Shown in pieces: positions 34,875-48,074 of a stretch of 64,000 nt of DNA. The notes beneath the pieces were generated by a model. That model was not told the DNA's origin and searched no databases. It was given only the letters and a program-made list of their open reading frames with translations. The translations under genes and the position numbers were made by a program. This stretch comes from Adiantum capillus-veneris (Eukaryota; Streptophyta; Polypodiopsida; Polypodiales; Pteridaceae): positions 44,882,598 through 44,946,597 of the forward strand of contig CM043962.1 in assembly GCA_014529385.2 (NCBI GenBank), read 5' to 3'. The stretch's first letter is position 1; every line of letters begins with the position of its first letter.

Positions 34875-35866
34875 TTTGGTTTTGCGTGGGTGAAGTGTGA
34901 CGATTGAGTTGAAGACTTTGCAAAACAAGCGCATTGACAAAATTAGATTCAAGATAAGGGAGAAGGGACAAGCTTGGAAACGTGTGCACATCACAAGTTT
35001 GTGAGCGGTTTTGCTCGTGTACACGAAATCTTCTACATCGGCATTGTGTGCGCACAGATTATAGTGCAAGAGAAGCCCAGATTGCAGATTTGAGCCTAGG
35101 AATGTGTATTCAGCTTGTATAGAGCTTGTGCAGCATCCCAATGCTGAATTTTTTAAGAAAAGAAGCATGAACAAAAGTATTGCAGCTCGTTTTTGCTGTT
35201 TGTGGCTCTCGAAACAACATTTTTTGCATATCTCCACCATATAAAGTCGAATAGATATAATCCAAGAGTCTAGGTTGGGGCTTTGACACATTCCAAATGT
35301 GATGGTGATGTCCATTTATTGAAATCCTAGAATTACAACAAGTGCAACAACAGCAAGTTTGTGCTACACGGGCCAAAGAATGGTGTTTTTGGCATTTCTC
35401 TCACACCTAGACTCAAATTTATTTGACCCAAGAGTCTATCCCAAGGTTTTGGCACATTTTAGACGTGCTAATTATATTAGAATGAGTGTTGAATTTTTTG
35501 TAGCAGCTTGCAGCAATCTCAGCATATAGACGCTTCGCAGTTCGGATCCCTATATTGTAGAGAGTGATGGGGTTTGCATCTTTCGCTATATATGTCACAT
35601 TGTAGTGCTATTTGAGAGGGAATTTACCTTGCATTTTCGTGTGCAAGTAACACTTTGGGATGTGACTTTCAGATTGTTACACATCCAGATGTGGCTTTGT
35701 ACACATTGTATGACTATGTGGGGTGTTCCACATAGTGGTTTTAGCACGGTCTTGTGCGGATTTGCTATGTATGCATATGTGGATATTGATTGAGCTATTA
35801 TATCTCACAAGCAATAGGCTCATAGGTATACAGGTGTTTTGGACAGGTGGGTCCATATAGAGCTTG
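34875..35866 (+). mobile_element. Leader remnant of the short copia-derivative family (old copy)
   Basis: The sequence matches the untranslated leader of the young element: GCAGCTCGTTTTTG, AGGAGTCTAGGT-like, GGTTTTGGCAC and ATGGTGATGTC words occur in the same order at 35180-35470 and 51430-51730. No ORF homologous to 52717-54570 remains. It is probably truncated by the LTR that begins near 35867. Confidence 0.6.
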
Positions 35867-36018
35867 TCATGCCAAGGGTAGGACTATAGGAGGGCACGGC
35901 CCTTCCCAAGGGCCGATAGATACACATGCGGTACAGGGGCTATATATAGGAGGGAAAAGGGCCTATATATAGGTATGGTTGCGTGGTTATTGGCATGTCT
36001 ATCTCGCTATGCCCTTTC
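35867..36018 (+). repeat. Possible short copia LTR followed by a PBS-like site
   Basis: TGTCATGCC to CCCTTTCA, then TGGTATCACAGC at 36021-36032, one base off the iMet primer site. It contains the palindromes CGGCCCTT-CCC-AAGGGCCG and CCTATATATAGG. The second copy is not in the window. Confidence 0.4.
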
Positions 36019-36098
36019 ACTGGTATCACAGCTCAGGGAGGAGGAGCCATGGAGGAGGGGAGAAGGAGATTGATGGAATGAGGCATGCATGATCGGTT

Positions 36099-36931
<833 letters not shown>

Positions 36932-36936
36932 CTCAA
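36932..36936. repeat. Target-site duplication of element C, left (CTCAA)
   Basis: CTCAA before the left LTR against CTCAG (60587-60591) after the right LTR: four of five bases match, with an A/G difference. Confidence 0.6.
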
Positions 36937-37870
36937 TGTTAGAAGCCGGACACACCCCACGGGATCTAACTACTCGATGGACTATTATTTTTGTAATTAT
37001 TCATTCATTTAGGAAAACCCAATTTTTCACATTGTACATATTGGGACTTACAGAAGTTTCCAGATTGTATCCCAGTTTTGATAGTTAGATTGAGTAGATG
37101 GTTGATTTTGGAACTTTAGGGTTTGAGAAGTTGTAAGGTGTATATACCACTTTTTGACCTTAATGAAGGACCTTTTGTCATTTTAAAAACAAGTTTGAAG
37201 TCTGTGAGTGAGCGTATTGTGTACGTGAGAGAGAGTGTGAGCTTCGTCTTGACGCTACGTGTGCTACGGTGGTCGGAATCGGCTACGAAGAAGTGCAGCG
37301 TGTTGCCCCCGACAAGAGCTACAAGCCGATACCAACATTGCACGCGTACGGTCCGGCTTTGGGAGCTCCTTCTACGACCTTCATCGGTTGTTTGGGTGAG
37401 CATGCGTTATGTGATTTCACATTGCAGCATATCCACGTGTTCACATTGAGTAGAGCTACACATTAGACACTTCAGATCTCGAAAACAAAGACCTGCAGAT
37501 TTCGGCCAGACAACCTACGTGTTTCTACACCGGGTGTTTTGGGTCATGATTTTGGTTTATAGACCTTAGGGAGAGCGGCCTATAGGTATTAGTAGGGTCT
37601 CCTTCAAGTTCTATGGTGTTTCGAAAGTGTTTGATGGGTGTTCGGTTCTAACAATCGTTGTAGGAAGATTCCTCTTTTGCACTTTTGAAGACTGTGACTT
37701 AGACAATTGGTAGGGACCTCTGTAGGAACTAGTTAGGAGTCGGTCGAGTGTAGGTTGACACCTTATGCTTGCTTCCACGTGCCTGCGGGTCGAGCTTCGT
37801 CCTTAGCTGACATTACTTGTTAGGTGAGTTCTCGCTGTGCTAACGTCCGTCGCGGCGTATCCGTCCAACA
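36937..37870 (+). repeat. 5' LTR of element C
   Basis: TGTTAGAAGCCGGAC to CCGTCCAACA, 934 bp, same length as the 3' copy. A TATA-like GTATATACC lies near 37139. An imperfect copy of one palindrome arm (AGACAACCTACG) is at 37508-37519. Confidence 0.95.
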
Positions 37871-37871
37871 T

Positions 37872-37889
37872 TGGCGCCACTACCGGGAA
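37872..37889 (+). other. Primer binding site of element C (TGGCGCC type)
   Basis: TGGCGCCACTACCGGGAA one base inside the LTR. It shares TGGCGCC and CCGGG with the Athila/Tat primer site, taken to be tRNA-Asp complementary, but differs in the middle, so the tRNA is not certain. Confidence 0.8.
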
Positions 37890-39707
37890 TGAAAACCTTA
37901 GGTAGGTGACCGAGACTAATCCTTGAGGATCCGGATTTTTGGCTCGCCAAGAGTCTCGCTTTACATTTAGACAGGATCAGAGGGTGGAGGACTCTCTAGG
38001 TCTTAGAGGGAGTCTAGGAGCATTGTCTGGCCTAGATCCTTCGACTTAGGTATAGGAGGTAGACTTAGGTAGTTTTAGGTAATAGTTGAGTTCTAGAGTA
38101 GGAGTTGGAGTGGTAGAAGCGGTGAGAGGTGAGCTTGAGAGTCCGGAGAGGCCAAAAAGCAACCAAAAACACCATTATCACCATTTCTTCATGATAGGTA
38201 GGAGTAGAGTAAGTAGGACATCATGATTCAGATCTAGAGCATTTCATGCATGTACACTTGCTTGGTAGAATCATTACAAGTTTGTAAAAGACGTAAAAAG
38301 ACGCAAAAGTGTGGTTGAAAGCCTAATTGAAGTCCAAAAGTTACTGTGAGTGTTTCTGATAGGTCTATGAGCATCAAGAGCATTCCTGTCAAAAAAAAAT
38401 TCAATTTTAAGCCAGGAGACATCCTACGCGTAGTGTCTACAGGCCAATCTGGGAGGAATTTTGGGATTTTGAGTTGACCAGTGTGTTCTGAAGGTAGGGT
38501 TTACCCTAATTTCAACTGAAAAGTGGAAATTTGGCCATCTCTTGACAGGATAAGGTCAGATAGACTGAAATTGCTAGACATCCTACCCAAATAGTGCCAA
38601 AACATTAACTTGAGACCAAAACCATAAGATGGCTGCATGAGTATGTCTTGCATGATATATTGAGTGACTGAAAGGGGTTTCACCTCATTTGGGCAAGAAA
38701 ATTGGGTTCAAAGTGGACTTTAGCACTTTTGACTGACAAAGCAAAAAAACAGCTGAAGTTTGGGACTTTTGACATCCAAATCAAAATCTAAGCATACCAC
38801 TGGGATACTGACATCAAGGGGAAGCTGTGGAACAAATCTGGGGTCAAACAGGCCAAGGAGACATCCTACGCGTAGGATGTCTTATGAGTGATTTGGGACT
38901 CCAAACTGAAATCTGAGTATACCAAGGTGATCAACAACTCTAGGGATGATTGAGCCTTTAGTCTGAAGCCATTCTGAAGAAAAAGGCATCCTACGCGTAG
39001 GATGTCTAATGCAAGCAAATAAAGCCAGAATTTGACTTTGAGCATTGTAAGGTGTTATATAGCCTAAGGCAAGCCTGCTAGTCAATTTTGGTCCAATTTG
39101 GAGTTGATTAGACTGATCGATACCATCAACAGACCGTCGAAACAGATTTCTGACTCATTGACCAGCTTATAGCAGTCCAAATCAAAAAGTAAAAGCAGCT
39201 GTAAGGTTAGCACAACAAAGGGAAACAACATTGCAAAAATCCAGGCAAAATACAGCAGGAGACATCCTACGCGTAGGATGTCTATTGGGGCATACTGCAA
39301 AGAAAATTTGACCTGGCCTAGACAGTGAGGTTCCATTTGGCTTAGGGTTCCAGAACTTCTCTCAAAAGTGAATTTGGACCTTGGTTGCCCATTTGACAAA
39401 GCAAAGACTGAATTCAGACTTTTTCGCGTATATTGGCCAACATCAGAGAGATGTACCGTTTCAGATTAGCAACCTAATCCAGAACATCAGCAGTGTATAA
39501 AATACATTAGTGGTTGATATTAACTCTCCAGTTATACCAATCATTACTAAGATAACCTCTAGCAGATAAATGCTTTGATTCAATTGCCGAAATTAAAACT
39601 CTTGTGTACAGGTAGGTATATTCAGCAACAAGGCAAGAAGTTGTGCAGAACCTGACCCGCTGCCAGGTGAGTGCTTAAATTTGTGCTAAATTGCATTAAT
39701 AAGTTTG
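37890..39707 (+). other. Untranslated leader of element C with palindromes
   Basis: About 1.8 kb with no ORF. It holds the palindrome array (listed separately) and, near 39665, a consensus splice donor CAGGTGAGTGC just before the gag start. An earlier CAGGTAGGTA is at about 39609. Confidence 0.6.
38417..39283 (+). repeat. Four palindromes with CGCG centre in the gag leader of element C
   Basis: Arms AGACATCCTA and TAGGATGTCT around CGCG occur at 38417-38438 (three bases lost from one arm), 38859-38882 (perfect 24 bp), 38984-39007 (one arm change) and 39260-39283 (perfect). As RNA each is a ten-pair stem with a CGCG tetraloop. The array lies 0.4-1.3 kb upstream of the gag ATG. Confidence 0.9.
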
Positions 39708-42700
39708 ATGAATTTAAGATTAGGAAGATACGATGTTAGAGACCAGAAGGTGGCAGGTGACCAAGGTAGCTTAGTGTCCACCGAAGAGAGTGTAACTCAG
39801 GCCAGGCTAGATCCGCTAGCACCGATTATTGAGGAAGGTAGTGATACTGACACTTCGTCAGACAAATCTTTCTTCATGATGGGTAGTCAACAACCAGGAG
39901 GTTTCACCTATGATGGACCTATGCGAGGAGGAAGCACCTCCCAAAATCCTTTGAATGATTCCAGGCTTACGGTGATCTTCTTAGAGGGAACAAACTCAAG
40001 AGGAGCCCTAGTCTATTCTGACTATCGAGGCCGCAAGTGCATTTGTATCGAAGAGAGGCCAGCACAAAGATTGGAGATAATCAGCGTGTATGATGATGGA
40101 GATAGATTCCGAGACGAAAAGGGGAACCGCTATTTAATAGTTAGCAACCCTGAAGATTACAACAGATGTGGAGATAACGTGGCTAAAGGGAAAATGGTTT
40201 CAGAAACTCAAGAGCCGCCACCAAACATTGATCGGCACGAAGCTATTTTTATATACGATAAGAAAATAATCAGGATTCCAACTTATAACGAGAATGTGGG
40301 GATCTACAAACACGAGAGCGAGGGTATTGTCTCTTACTTTCGCAGCAAAGAACCATACGTAAACGAACTAAGAAAAGACAAGGTTCTTTACTTATTCCCT
40401 TATGAAACTGCTACGGGGAAGGGCATAGTTTTTGTTAATAGATACGGGCGAGAATACCAACGTATTCTCCCAGAGGAAGTAGAAAGAGCAACAGGTCCAG
40501 GAGCATCAGCATATGCCCCTGAGGAAAAGCCAAGAGCCATCCACACCCCAAGCAAGTCAACAAATCCATTTTCAGATGAGTATGACACTACCTCACATTC
40601 CACCAGACAGCAAGCATTCAACAACCAAGACCAACCAGCAAACCAGCCATCATTGCAGGCATGGCTTCAACAGAGTGCAACAATGGAACCAGACCAAAAC
40701 CGAGATGGTTATCAAGCCACACGAGGGCTCAGGGATTTGCAAGAACCACCACACTATTCAAGGTATCAAGCAGAGAGTCAGCCAAAGACACAAGGGTCGA
40801 CCAAGCTTGGAGGACCTCCCATCGAACGAGTTCGAAGAGAAGAACCACCTCCAGCAAGAACCGTTAGAAATTATGGCTTAGGAGCACCGTTGGGCAAGGA
40901 ACCAACCTATTACAGAAGGCCTGAGAAGGTGTATAGACTTGGACGGGGTGATCCAATGATGAGGTTTGTAGACCATCGCAGAATTAGACCTTCTCAAGTG
41001 CAAAAATGGTTAAACAAGAAATACACAGGAAACAGAGACCCAAGAGATCATGTAGCAGCCTTTGTGTGTGTAATAAGAGCAGAAGAGGTGTTAGACTTTC
41101 CTACCCAATTTGCAGGGTTTGGACTAACCCTAGAGGATGATGCTGCAGCTTGGTTTGACTCTATCGAGCGTAGAGACTTTGAGTCGATGGAGGAAGTGTT
41201 TGACGAGTTTATTGAGGAATTCTCTCAAAGGGGAATAGCTCATAATACCGTCTCACAAATCCATAAGTTCAAACAAAAAGATGGAGAATCTGTACGGAAG
41301 GCAGCCCTAAGACGAAAAAGATATGTTAAGTTCTGTCATGTTGAAGAACTGCCAACTCAGTCCACACTTATGCTGATATTCATCCAAGGACTAAGGAATG
41401 CAGATCTCCAGAAAGACTTACATATGAAGAGGAGCACGACGTTGAATGAGTTGACCAAGGAGGCTCTGTACCTTGTGGACAATTGTGTGGTCTACAAAGA
41501 AGGGGAGTTCAAGGACCTTGATGACGATTCATCTTCACAACAAAGTGGGAGCAAGTCTTCCAAGACAACATTGAAAGGAGAAATAGCGGTAAACTAGGAG
41601 CAGCTCGTAGATGAAGTGCTAAAAAAGATCAACTTGTACGCCAAACCTCAGGCTAAACAGCTCAAGTGGTGTGCTATTGAACAAAAATGGACAAACCATG
41701 GGACCGAGGAATGTTACTATAACAAGGGATATGTGAGGGAGAGGCCTTATGCTCCCCAAGCTCCTGTAGTTTCCCCTCAAGTTCCACCGATGCCTAGATA
41801 TCAAGCAGGCAACTTACCAGAACCTGTAGGTGTAGAAAGACCACAACTGGTGTTGGGGCAACAACCACCCCTACCAGGTTTACGACCAACTGGTATAAGA
41901 TACACAACAACGGTAATGGAATCAGAAGAAAAGGCTTTGGTGCCTATGCATGCATATTATGAAGATCCCAATGGATATGCGGCAAACCCTGTCTATTATC
42001 CACCAGAAGAACCCTCGACACCAGAACCATGGAGCATGAAAGGGAATCAAGGACCACCAACTGCTGCACAGGCCGCAGGAGAAGGAAGATATAGCTTAGA
42101 TGAACGAACATTGTTGTTCATAGCCAAGGGAGGCATGGGCGGACAGAGACAGGCTTACCAGCAAAGAGGGGCTCAAGGAGCACCTCAACAACCCAAGGGA
42201 CCCTGTTACAAGTGTGGCGGAGACCATTCGCTGAGAGATTGTCTTCATGATGAAATCATTAGAGTCAATGCGTATTGCCCAAAATGTGGAATTACTCATT
42301 TGATTCCCGATTGCCCTAAAAACCCGAGCAAAGGAGAAAAAACCACCTTGAACCTGTTGGAAACAGTACCTTCCAGTGGAGGATCGGAAAATGAAACAAT
42401 CATACCTATTCAGGCGGTAACACGAGCACAAGCCCAAAGAAGGACGAACGAACCCATAATAGAAGAACCAAAAACAGATGCCCAAGGTTCAGAAACGAAA
42501 AATCAGAGAAGCACTTGGAAAGTGAGAAAGGTGCGTAGGAAAGCCAGGAAAGAACTAGAGCAAACAGCCCTATCCGATGAGTTGAAACATACAAAGAACA
42601 TATTGGAGCGGTTAGAAGATCTAGCTAGCTTAAGCTCACACACCACAGCAGCCATAGCACCCAAGGAAATAGCAGAGCCCAAAAGTGCAGGACGAGGAGG

Positions 42701-42770
42701 ATCTGTACTGGCAGACAAGGTAAACGAGCAGCTGGATGCGCTTCTAAAAGCTTATGAAGCTCGACTTTAA
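39708..42770 (+). pseudogene. gag of element C, one in-frame UAG
   Basis: The ATG is at 39708. About 1020 codons with a single UAG at 41595-41597; the frame stays open on both sides. Residues about 60-265 form an unfamiliar N-terminal region with repeated beta-like patterns (RGALVYSDYRGRKCICIEE, then KGIVFVNRYGREYQRILPEE). A Pro/Gln-rich linker follows, then a Retrotrans_gag-type capsid core from about residue 430 (DPRDHVAAFVCVIRAEEVLD, DDAAAWFDSIERRDF). Two zinc knuckles of C-x2-C-x3-H-x4-C form occur at about residues 833 (CYKCGGDHSLRDC) and 857 (CPKCGITHLIPDC). The end is Lys/Arg and Glu-rich. It overlaps pol by 17 bases. Gag forms the particle and packages RNA. Confidence 0.88.
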
Positions 42771-45700
42771 AAAAAATCAAACCCAGGAGCAAAGGTGGAT
42801 GACTTATCCATATGCAAAAATAGAAAAACAAAGGTTGGATATGTGTAAAAAGATGATCGAGACGGCTCAATCATTGATGGAAGACCTATTGGGTAAACCG
42901 GCAAATTGTCATGACGCACCAGCTCCAACCCCTATCCAACCAACGTTAGAGAAACATGAAGAAAAAAAGGAAAGACTCACTAATGATTATGAGTCCATAG
43001 GAGAGCCTATCATAATACCAAATACCACCGATGAGGCAAGTGACAGGGTCCATCCTAAAATATTGGCAGAAATGGGAAAGGACGGTAATGGTCTAGATGA
43101 TCTGTGGAAACAAATCAGGGAGGCCAACGAGGCTAATAGGATGAGTAACCACATGAATAGCACGAGAAAAGAAAAGAACGTGATCTTACCTCCTATTGAA
43201 GAATTCGAGGCAAGATCACAAGTGAACTTTGAGATACATTCACAAGGGGGAGACCAAGGATCTATTAGTTCGGGGCACAGCCAAACAGACTCTTTGAGAA
43301 CTTTACCCTCTTACCTGGGAGAATATGAAGCTAAGTCGGAAGTGAGAGCAATTCCATCTCAAAGAATTTCTTCTAACAAGGTGATGGATTCACAAGGATT
43401 GATTGAGTTGTTATCCACCTCGGTGGCATGCACAATCACATTAGCAGAACTCCTGAGGTTAAGGCCAAACATGTGGACCACAGTAGGAAAATGCCTAGAA
43501 AAATTTGGAGTGAAAGACCCCACCTTGAAGCTACAAGAAGGAATCAGGGAGTTGGACAGGCCTAACCTAAACACTAGGCCGGTACCATTGAATAGGGTTG
43601 GAGAATATTGTGAGGGAGAAGACGGAAACACGACACTACCGGTAGAATTCCAAGGAGTAGTTTCCAAAGCTATTCTTGATAGTGGAGCAGGAGTTGCTAT
43701 CGCCACCAAGGAAATCTGGAAAAAATGGGAAAAACCAGCTTTGAGGGCTACCAGAATGAAGCTGCAGTTGGCAGATGGGTTCATGGAGAAGCCTCTAGGA
43801 CTCTTAGAAAAAGTAATTGTCACTTCGTGCGGGATCGAGTATGAGCATACATTTGCAATAGTCGATTTCGACAAAAAGATCAATTATGAGATAATCTTGG
43901 GACGACCATTCATGCAAAAACTGAAGATGGTCCAAGATTGGGGTTATGACTACAGATACCTCAGACATGGAGAGACGACAACTAAAATACACCTGAAAGA
44001 CCATAGTTACAAAGATGTAAACCAAACACCAGTGGAAGAGTTTGATTCGGCTACAATAGCAGGATCAGAACTACCAGCATGGTTAGGGCAACCAAAAGAG
44101 CTATGGATGTGCGGAGCTTCACATTGTGGAAGCTTAAGAAAAGAGGAATGCGTCTTAGAAAGAGCAATTGAGGACAAGGAGTATATTCTGGAACCTTTCC
44201 CTGAAGATACCTTGGAACCTCTAGAATGGGAACACATACTGGCAACATTAGATGTCTGTACCATTACCAATGGTCCAACAACAAAATTTTGCAATAAGGA
44301 TGGCTACGATGTGTTACCCTATTACATGGTAAGCGTTGTGCCAGAGAAAGAGACGGTAGAACCTCCGGAACAAGAAGATTTTTACAACTCCTTTGAACAA
44401 TTGGAAGTAAATGATGAGGCAGATAATGAGTGTTCAGACACCTCAAGTGAGCGTGGGAATGAAGCCGAAAATATCAAGTTTTATGATTTTGCTAATCAAC
44501 ACCCTAGACGCCAAGAACGCTATAGGAGGAAAAGAGCCGGAAGGCAAGCGAGAGAGAACCTGATGCCCAGGATCAAAGGTAAAACTCACTATTTGATGCT
44601 TGTAAAAGCAGAGGATTGTGTGAAAGATCAAATATTAGGAAAATTCTCAAAAAATCGAAAAGAACGAACGCGAGAAGAAATAAAACAAGTAAGAAAAGCT
44701 AAAACTGAAACAAAATCACAAAAATCAAAAAAATCAAAAAAAGAACCAACAAAAGACCCAAAGTGGACCAAACTGGAGCGTAAACAGAAATACCAAGAAC
44801 TGAAAAGGTCTTTGAGAGAGATATGGACTACTGAAGAAGATAGTGATGGTAAAGGGGAGTCAGAAAAGGGCAACATGAACGTACCAGCACACTACCGGAA
44901 ATTCACTATCCAAGATAGAAAAATCATCATGACACCACCAATCAGGGAGAGGACCAACCAAGAATCTTACAATGGGCCTGAAAATGCAAAGAGAATAGAC
45001 CTCGCAGAACTAGGTGAAAAGCCTCAGCCGGTCTATATAGCTAACGATTTAGAACCTGAGGAGGAAGCACATCTAACACAAATTCTCACGAAGTATAAAG
45101 ATGTGTTCGCTTGGTCCTATAAAGACCTCAAAGGATTTGATCCATTGATATGCCAACATACAATTCCTTTGAAATCGGATGCAAAACCTAGCAAACAACG
45201 TCCTTATACATATAATGACACATTTGTCAAACGAATCAAAGAAGAGATTGATAAACTGATTCATGGAGAGTTCATCTATGAAATTGAACATATAGATTGG
45301 GTGTCACCCATTGTGGTAGTTCCCAAGAAGAATGGAAAATTGCGGGTGTGTGTAAACCTCAAAAAGGTGAATGCAGCAACCATAAGGGATAATTATCCCT
45401 TGCCAATTACAGAACATGTCCTTGAGCGAGTGGCCGGGAAACGGTCTTATTCCTTTCTGGATGGGTTTTCAGGATACTACCAACTGGCAATAGCAAGGGA
45501 GGATCAACACAGAACAGCGTTTGCCACAGAATGGGGGATTTATGCATATCGAGTTATGCCATTTGTCTTAACAAATGCACCAGCCACTTTCTAGAGGTTA
45601 ACGACTCACGCTTTCAAGGACTACCTAAGAATATTCTTAGAAATTTACATGGATGACCTGTGTGTACACTCTCTTCTGCGAGAGGAACATATTGACCATT

Positions 45701-46524
45701 TGCAAAAGGTCTTTGAAAAGTGCAGAACATATCAAATCTGTCTGAACCCGGAAAAGTGTGTATTTATGGTTAAGCAAGGACGAATCTTAGGACACATTGT
45801 CTCAAGAAATAGCATAACCACAGACCTAGACAAAGTCAAAGTCATTATAGACCTACCCAGACCTACTAATGCGAAATAAGTGCAATCCTTCATGGGGCAC
45901 TGCGAATATTATCGAAGATTCATATACATGTATGCGGTTATTGCACAACCTCTGTATCATTTGCTAGTCAATTTCGAATGGACCAAGGAGTGTGAAACTT
46001 CATTCCAAAGGCTGAAGGAAAACCTTATATCAGCACCTGTACTAAAGGCACCAGATTGGGAAAAGATATTCCATGTGCACATTGATGCTTCAGTATATGC
46101 AATTGGAAGTATTCTAGCTCAACCTGGAGACGGAACAATGGATTTTCCGGTTTGCTGTGCGAGCCAACAGTTAAATAGTGCAGAAAAGAACTACACAACC
46201 ACCGAGAGGGAAGGGTTAGGAATGATTTATGCTATAAAGAAATTTCGGCATTATTTGCTTGCAAACAAATTTGTGTTCTTCATAGATCATCAAGCTCTTT
46301 TATACCTAGTAAATAAACCTTGCAATACAGGGAGAATTGTACGCTGGTTTATTATATTGCTAGAATTTGACTTCACAGTGGTGGTCAAAAAGGGTAAAAC
46401 CCATCTGCGAGCTGATCATCTTTCAAGAATACACAACGGGGAAGCTCCTCAAGGGGTAGATGATGACATACCAGATGCTTATCTTTTCAACATTGAAATG
46501 GTACCAAATGGTCTCAAGAAATAG
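42754..46524 (+). pseudogene. pol of element C: protease, RT and RNase H, two in-frame stops
   Basis: Frame +1 to gag. The N-terminal 300 residues are a linker; the protease loop ILDSGAGVAIA is at about residue 307 with IILGRPFM about 70 residues on. A Lys-rich region and then RT: KYKDVFAWSYKDLKGFDP, WVSPIVVVPKKNGKLRVCV, FLDGFSGYYQLAIA, then a UAG at 45592-45594 (position of Gln), the catalytic YMDD at 45646-45657, a UAA at 45877-45879, and GHCEYYRRF. RNase H: HIDASVYAIGS, TTEREGLGMIYA and IDHQALLYL, ending LRADHLSRIHNG. Both stops are in frame, so the original ORF was continuous. RT and RNase H copy the RNA genome to DNA. A stop and frame change at 46522-46610 lead to integrase. Confidence 0.92.
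42765..42771 (+). promoter_or_regulatory. Candidate +1 frameshift site at the gag-pol junction (CTT TAA A)
   Basis: Gag ends CGA CTT TAA and pol continues in the +1 frame as TTT AAA AAA. Slippage of CUU to UUU with a stop in the next codon has the same logic as the bacterial prfB CUU-UGA site. The alternative is reinitiation at the pol ATG (42754), which lies just before the gag stop. Confidence 0.45.
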
Positions 46525-46610
46525 TTAGCATTCTCTCCTTCGGAAGTGAGTTTGATAATACAGGATGCAGATCCAAACAGTAAACAATTCGACAAACAAA
46601 AAACTTCCAG

Positions 46611-48074
46611 TTGATAGCAGGACGGCTGTATCATCTTGAGACTGACCTAATCCTACGATTATGTATAAATCCGGAAGAATTCGAGTGCTACCTTGAAGAG
46701 GCACATGTCCAGGGTTGTGCATTTCATTGTTCGACAGTAAAAACACACCAGAGATTGAAACAGTTAGGGGTTTATTGGCCAACTATGTATGCGGATACAC
46801 ATTCTTATGTCACCAATTGTACAATATGTAGTGCCAAACGATCAATGGATCACGCAACTTTGTTTCGGGTGAACATAGCACCTGCATGGAGTCAATATAT
46901 CATTGACTTCATAACCACTAGAACGTTCCCTAAGAACATTACAAGAACACGGAAAAAAGCTATAGAGCTGGAAGCTCGTGACTTTCAGTTAATTGGAAAT
47001 CAACTCTATAAGCGGGGAAAGGACAATCAACTTAGAATCTGTGCAAGTGAAAGCGAATACCTGCTGATTCTAGAACATGCACATAGCGGAGTAAGTGAAG
47101 GCCATTTTTCGGACAATAAGACAGCAAAAATTGTCTTAACCGCAGGAATTTGGTGGCCTACATTGCACATAGATGCCGATGAGTTTGTAAAGCGTTGTGA
47201 TGCATGTCAACGCACCAAGATACCAATAACAAGAGATGAGATTCCATTACGGCCAATGATGGGGGCAAGAGCATTTGCAAAATGGGGCATTGGTTTTGTG
47301 GGACCTATATCACCCCCTGCAATCGCACCCATACCCAATATATCATTGTGGCTACGGACTATCTCACAAAATGGGTCGAAGCCAAAGCAACACAAAAGGC
47401 TGATGCACGCACCACGATTTTTGTATGAGAATGTTTTTGTACGTTACGGGTTACCAATAGAAATTGTCAGTGATCGTGGAACACACTTCCTCAATAAAGT
47501 CATTGAATATCTACTAGAGGAATTCATGGTCATACATAGGAAATCAGCACCATACCATCCACAGGCCAATGGACAAGCTGAGGCCACAAATAAAACACTA
47601 TGCACGGTTCTCACTAAAATAGTGTCAGAATCAAGAACCGATTGGGATCAGCAGCTACACTCAACACTATGGGCATACAGGGTAGCTTACAAAACATCAA
47701 TAGGAACAACACCATACAACATGGTGTTTGGGCTAAATGCTATACTACCTATAGAGTTTTTAATCCCAACTCTACGAGTAGCAACAAGCTTGGAATGGAC
47801 AGGGCATGAACTCTCTTCAAGAATTAATGATCTTGAAAAGCTAGATGAACTCCGCTTACGAGCTGTCGCTTCAATCTATGCTAAAAAGAGAAGACAAAAG
47901 GAATTTTTTGACAAACATGTGCGTACCAAAGAGTTCAAAACAGGTGATTACGTATTTGTTTATACCTTGAAGCAACATGCCAAGAAACTTAAAAAGCAAG
48001 GGATGGGACCATTTGTGATTAGTGATCTATCACAAAGTGGAGCTGTCAAGCTTGCTACATTAGCAGGTGAATAA
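46611..48074 (+). pseudogene. Integrase of element C with two zinc-binding domains; catalytic Asp lost
   Basis: Two H2C2 domains occur in tandem: the first at about residues 32-73 (HVQGCAFH, then CTIC), the second at about residues 158-201 (HSGVSEGH, then CDAC). Each is preceded by a LI-x-G-x-LY block. Element A has only the second. In the core the first catalytic Asp is Gly (WGIGFVGP, codon at 47292-47294), and a +1-frame stretch from about 47325 to 47415 hides the ATDYLTKW motif; SDRGTHF and QANGQAEATNK are intact. The C-terminal domain reads GMGPFVISDLS. The ORF ends with TAA immediately before ATG of the next ORF in the same frame; element B has a Glu codon there. Confidence 0.88.

Noticed and set aside
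37123-37449. 108-codon ORF present in both LTRs of element C (also 59839-60165)
   Set aside because: It recurs only because LTRs are copies; it has no motif and another reading frame on the opposite strand is equally open.
38417-39283. CRISPR-like array
   Set aside because: Repeats are short palindromes at irregular spacing (about 120-440 bp) in plant retrotransposon leaders; no spacers of uniform size and no cas genes.
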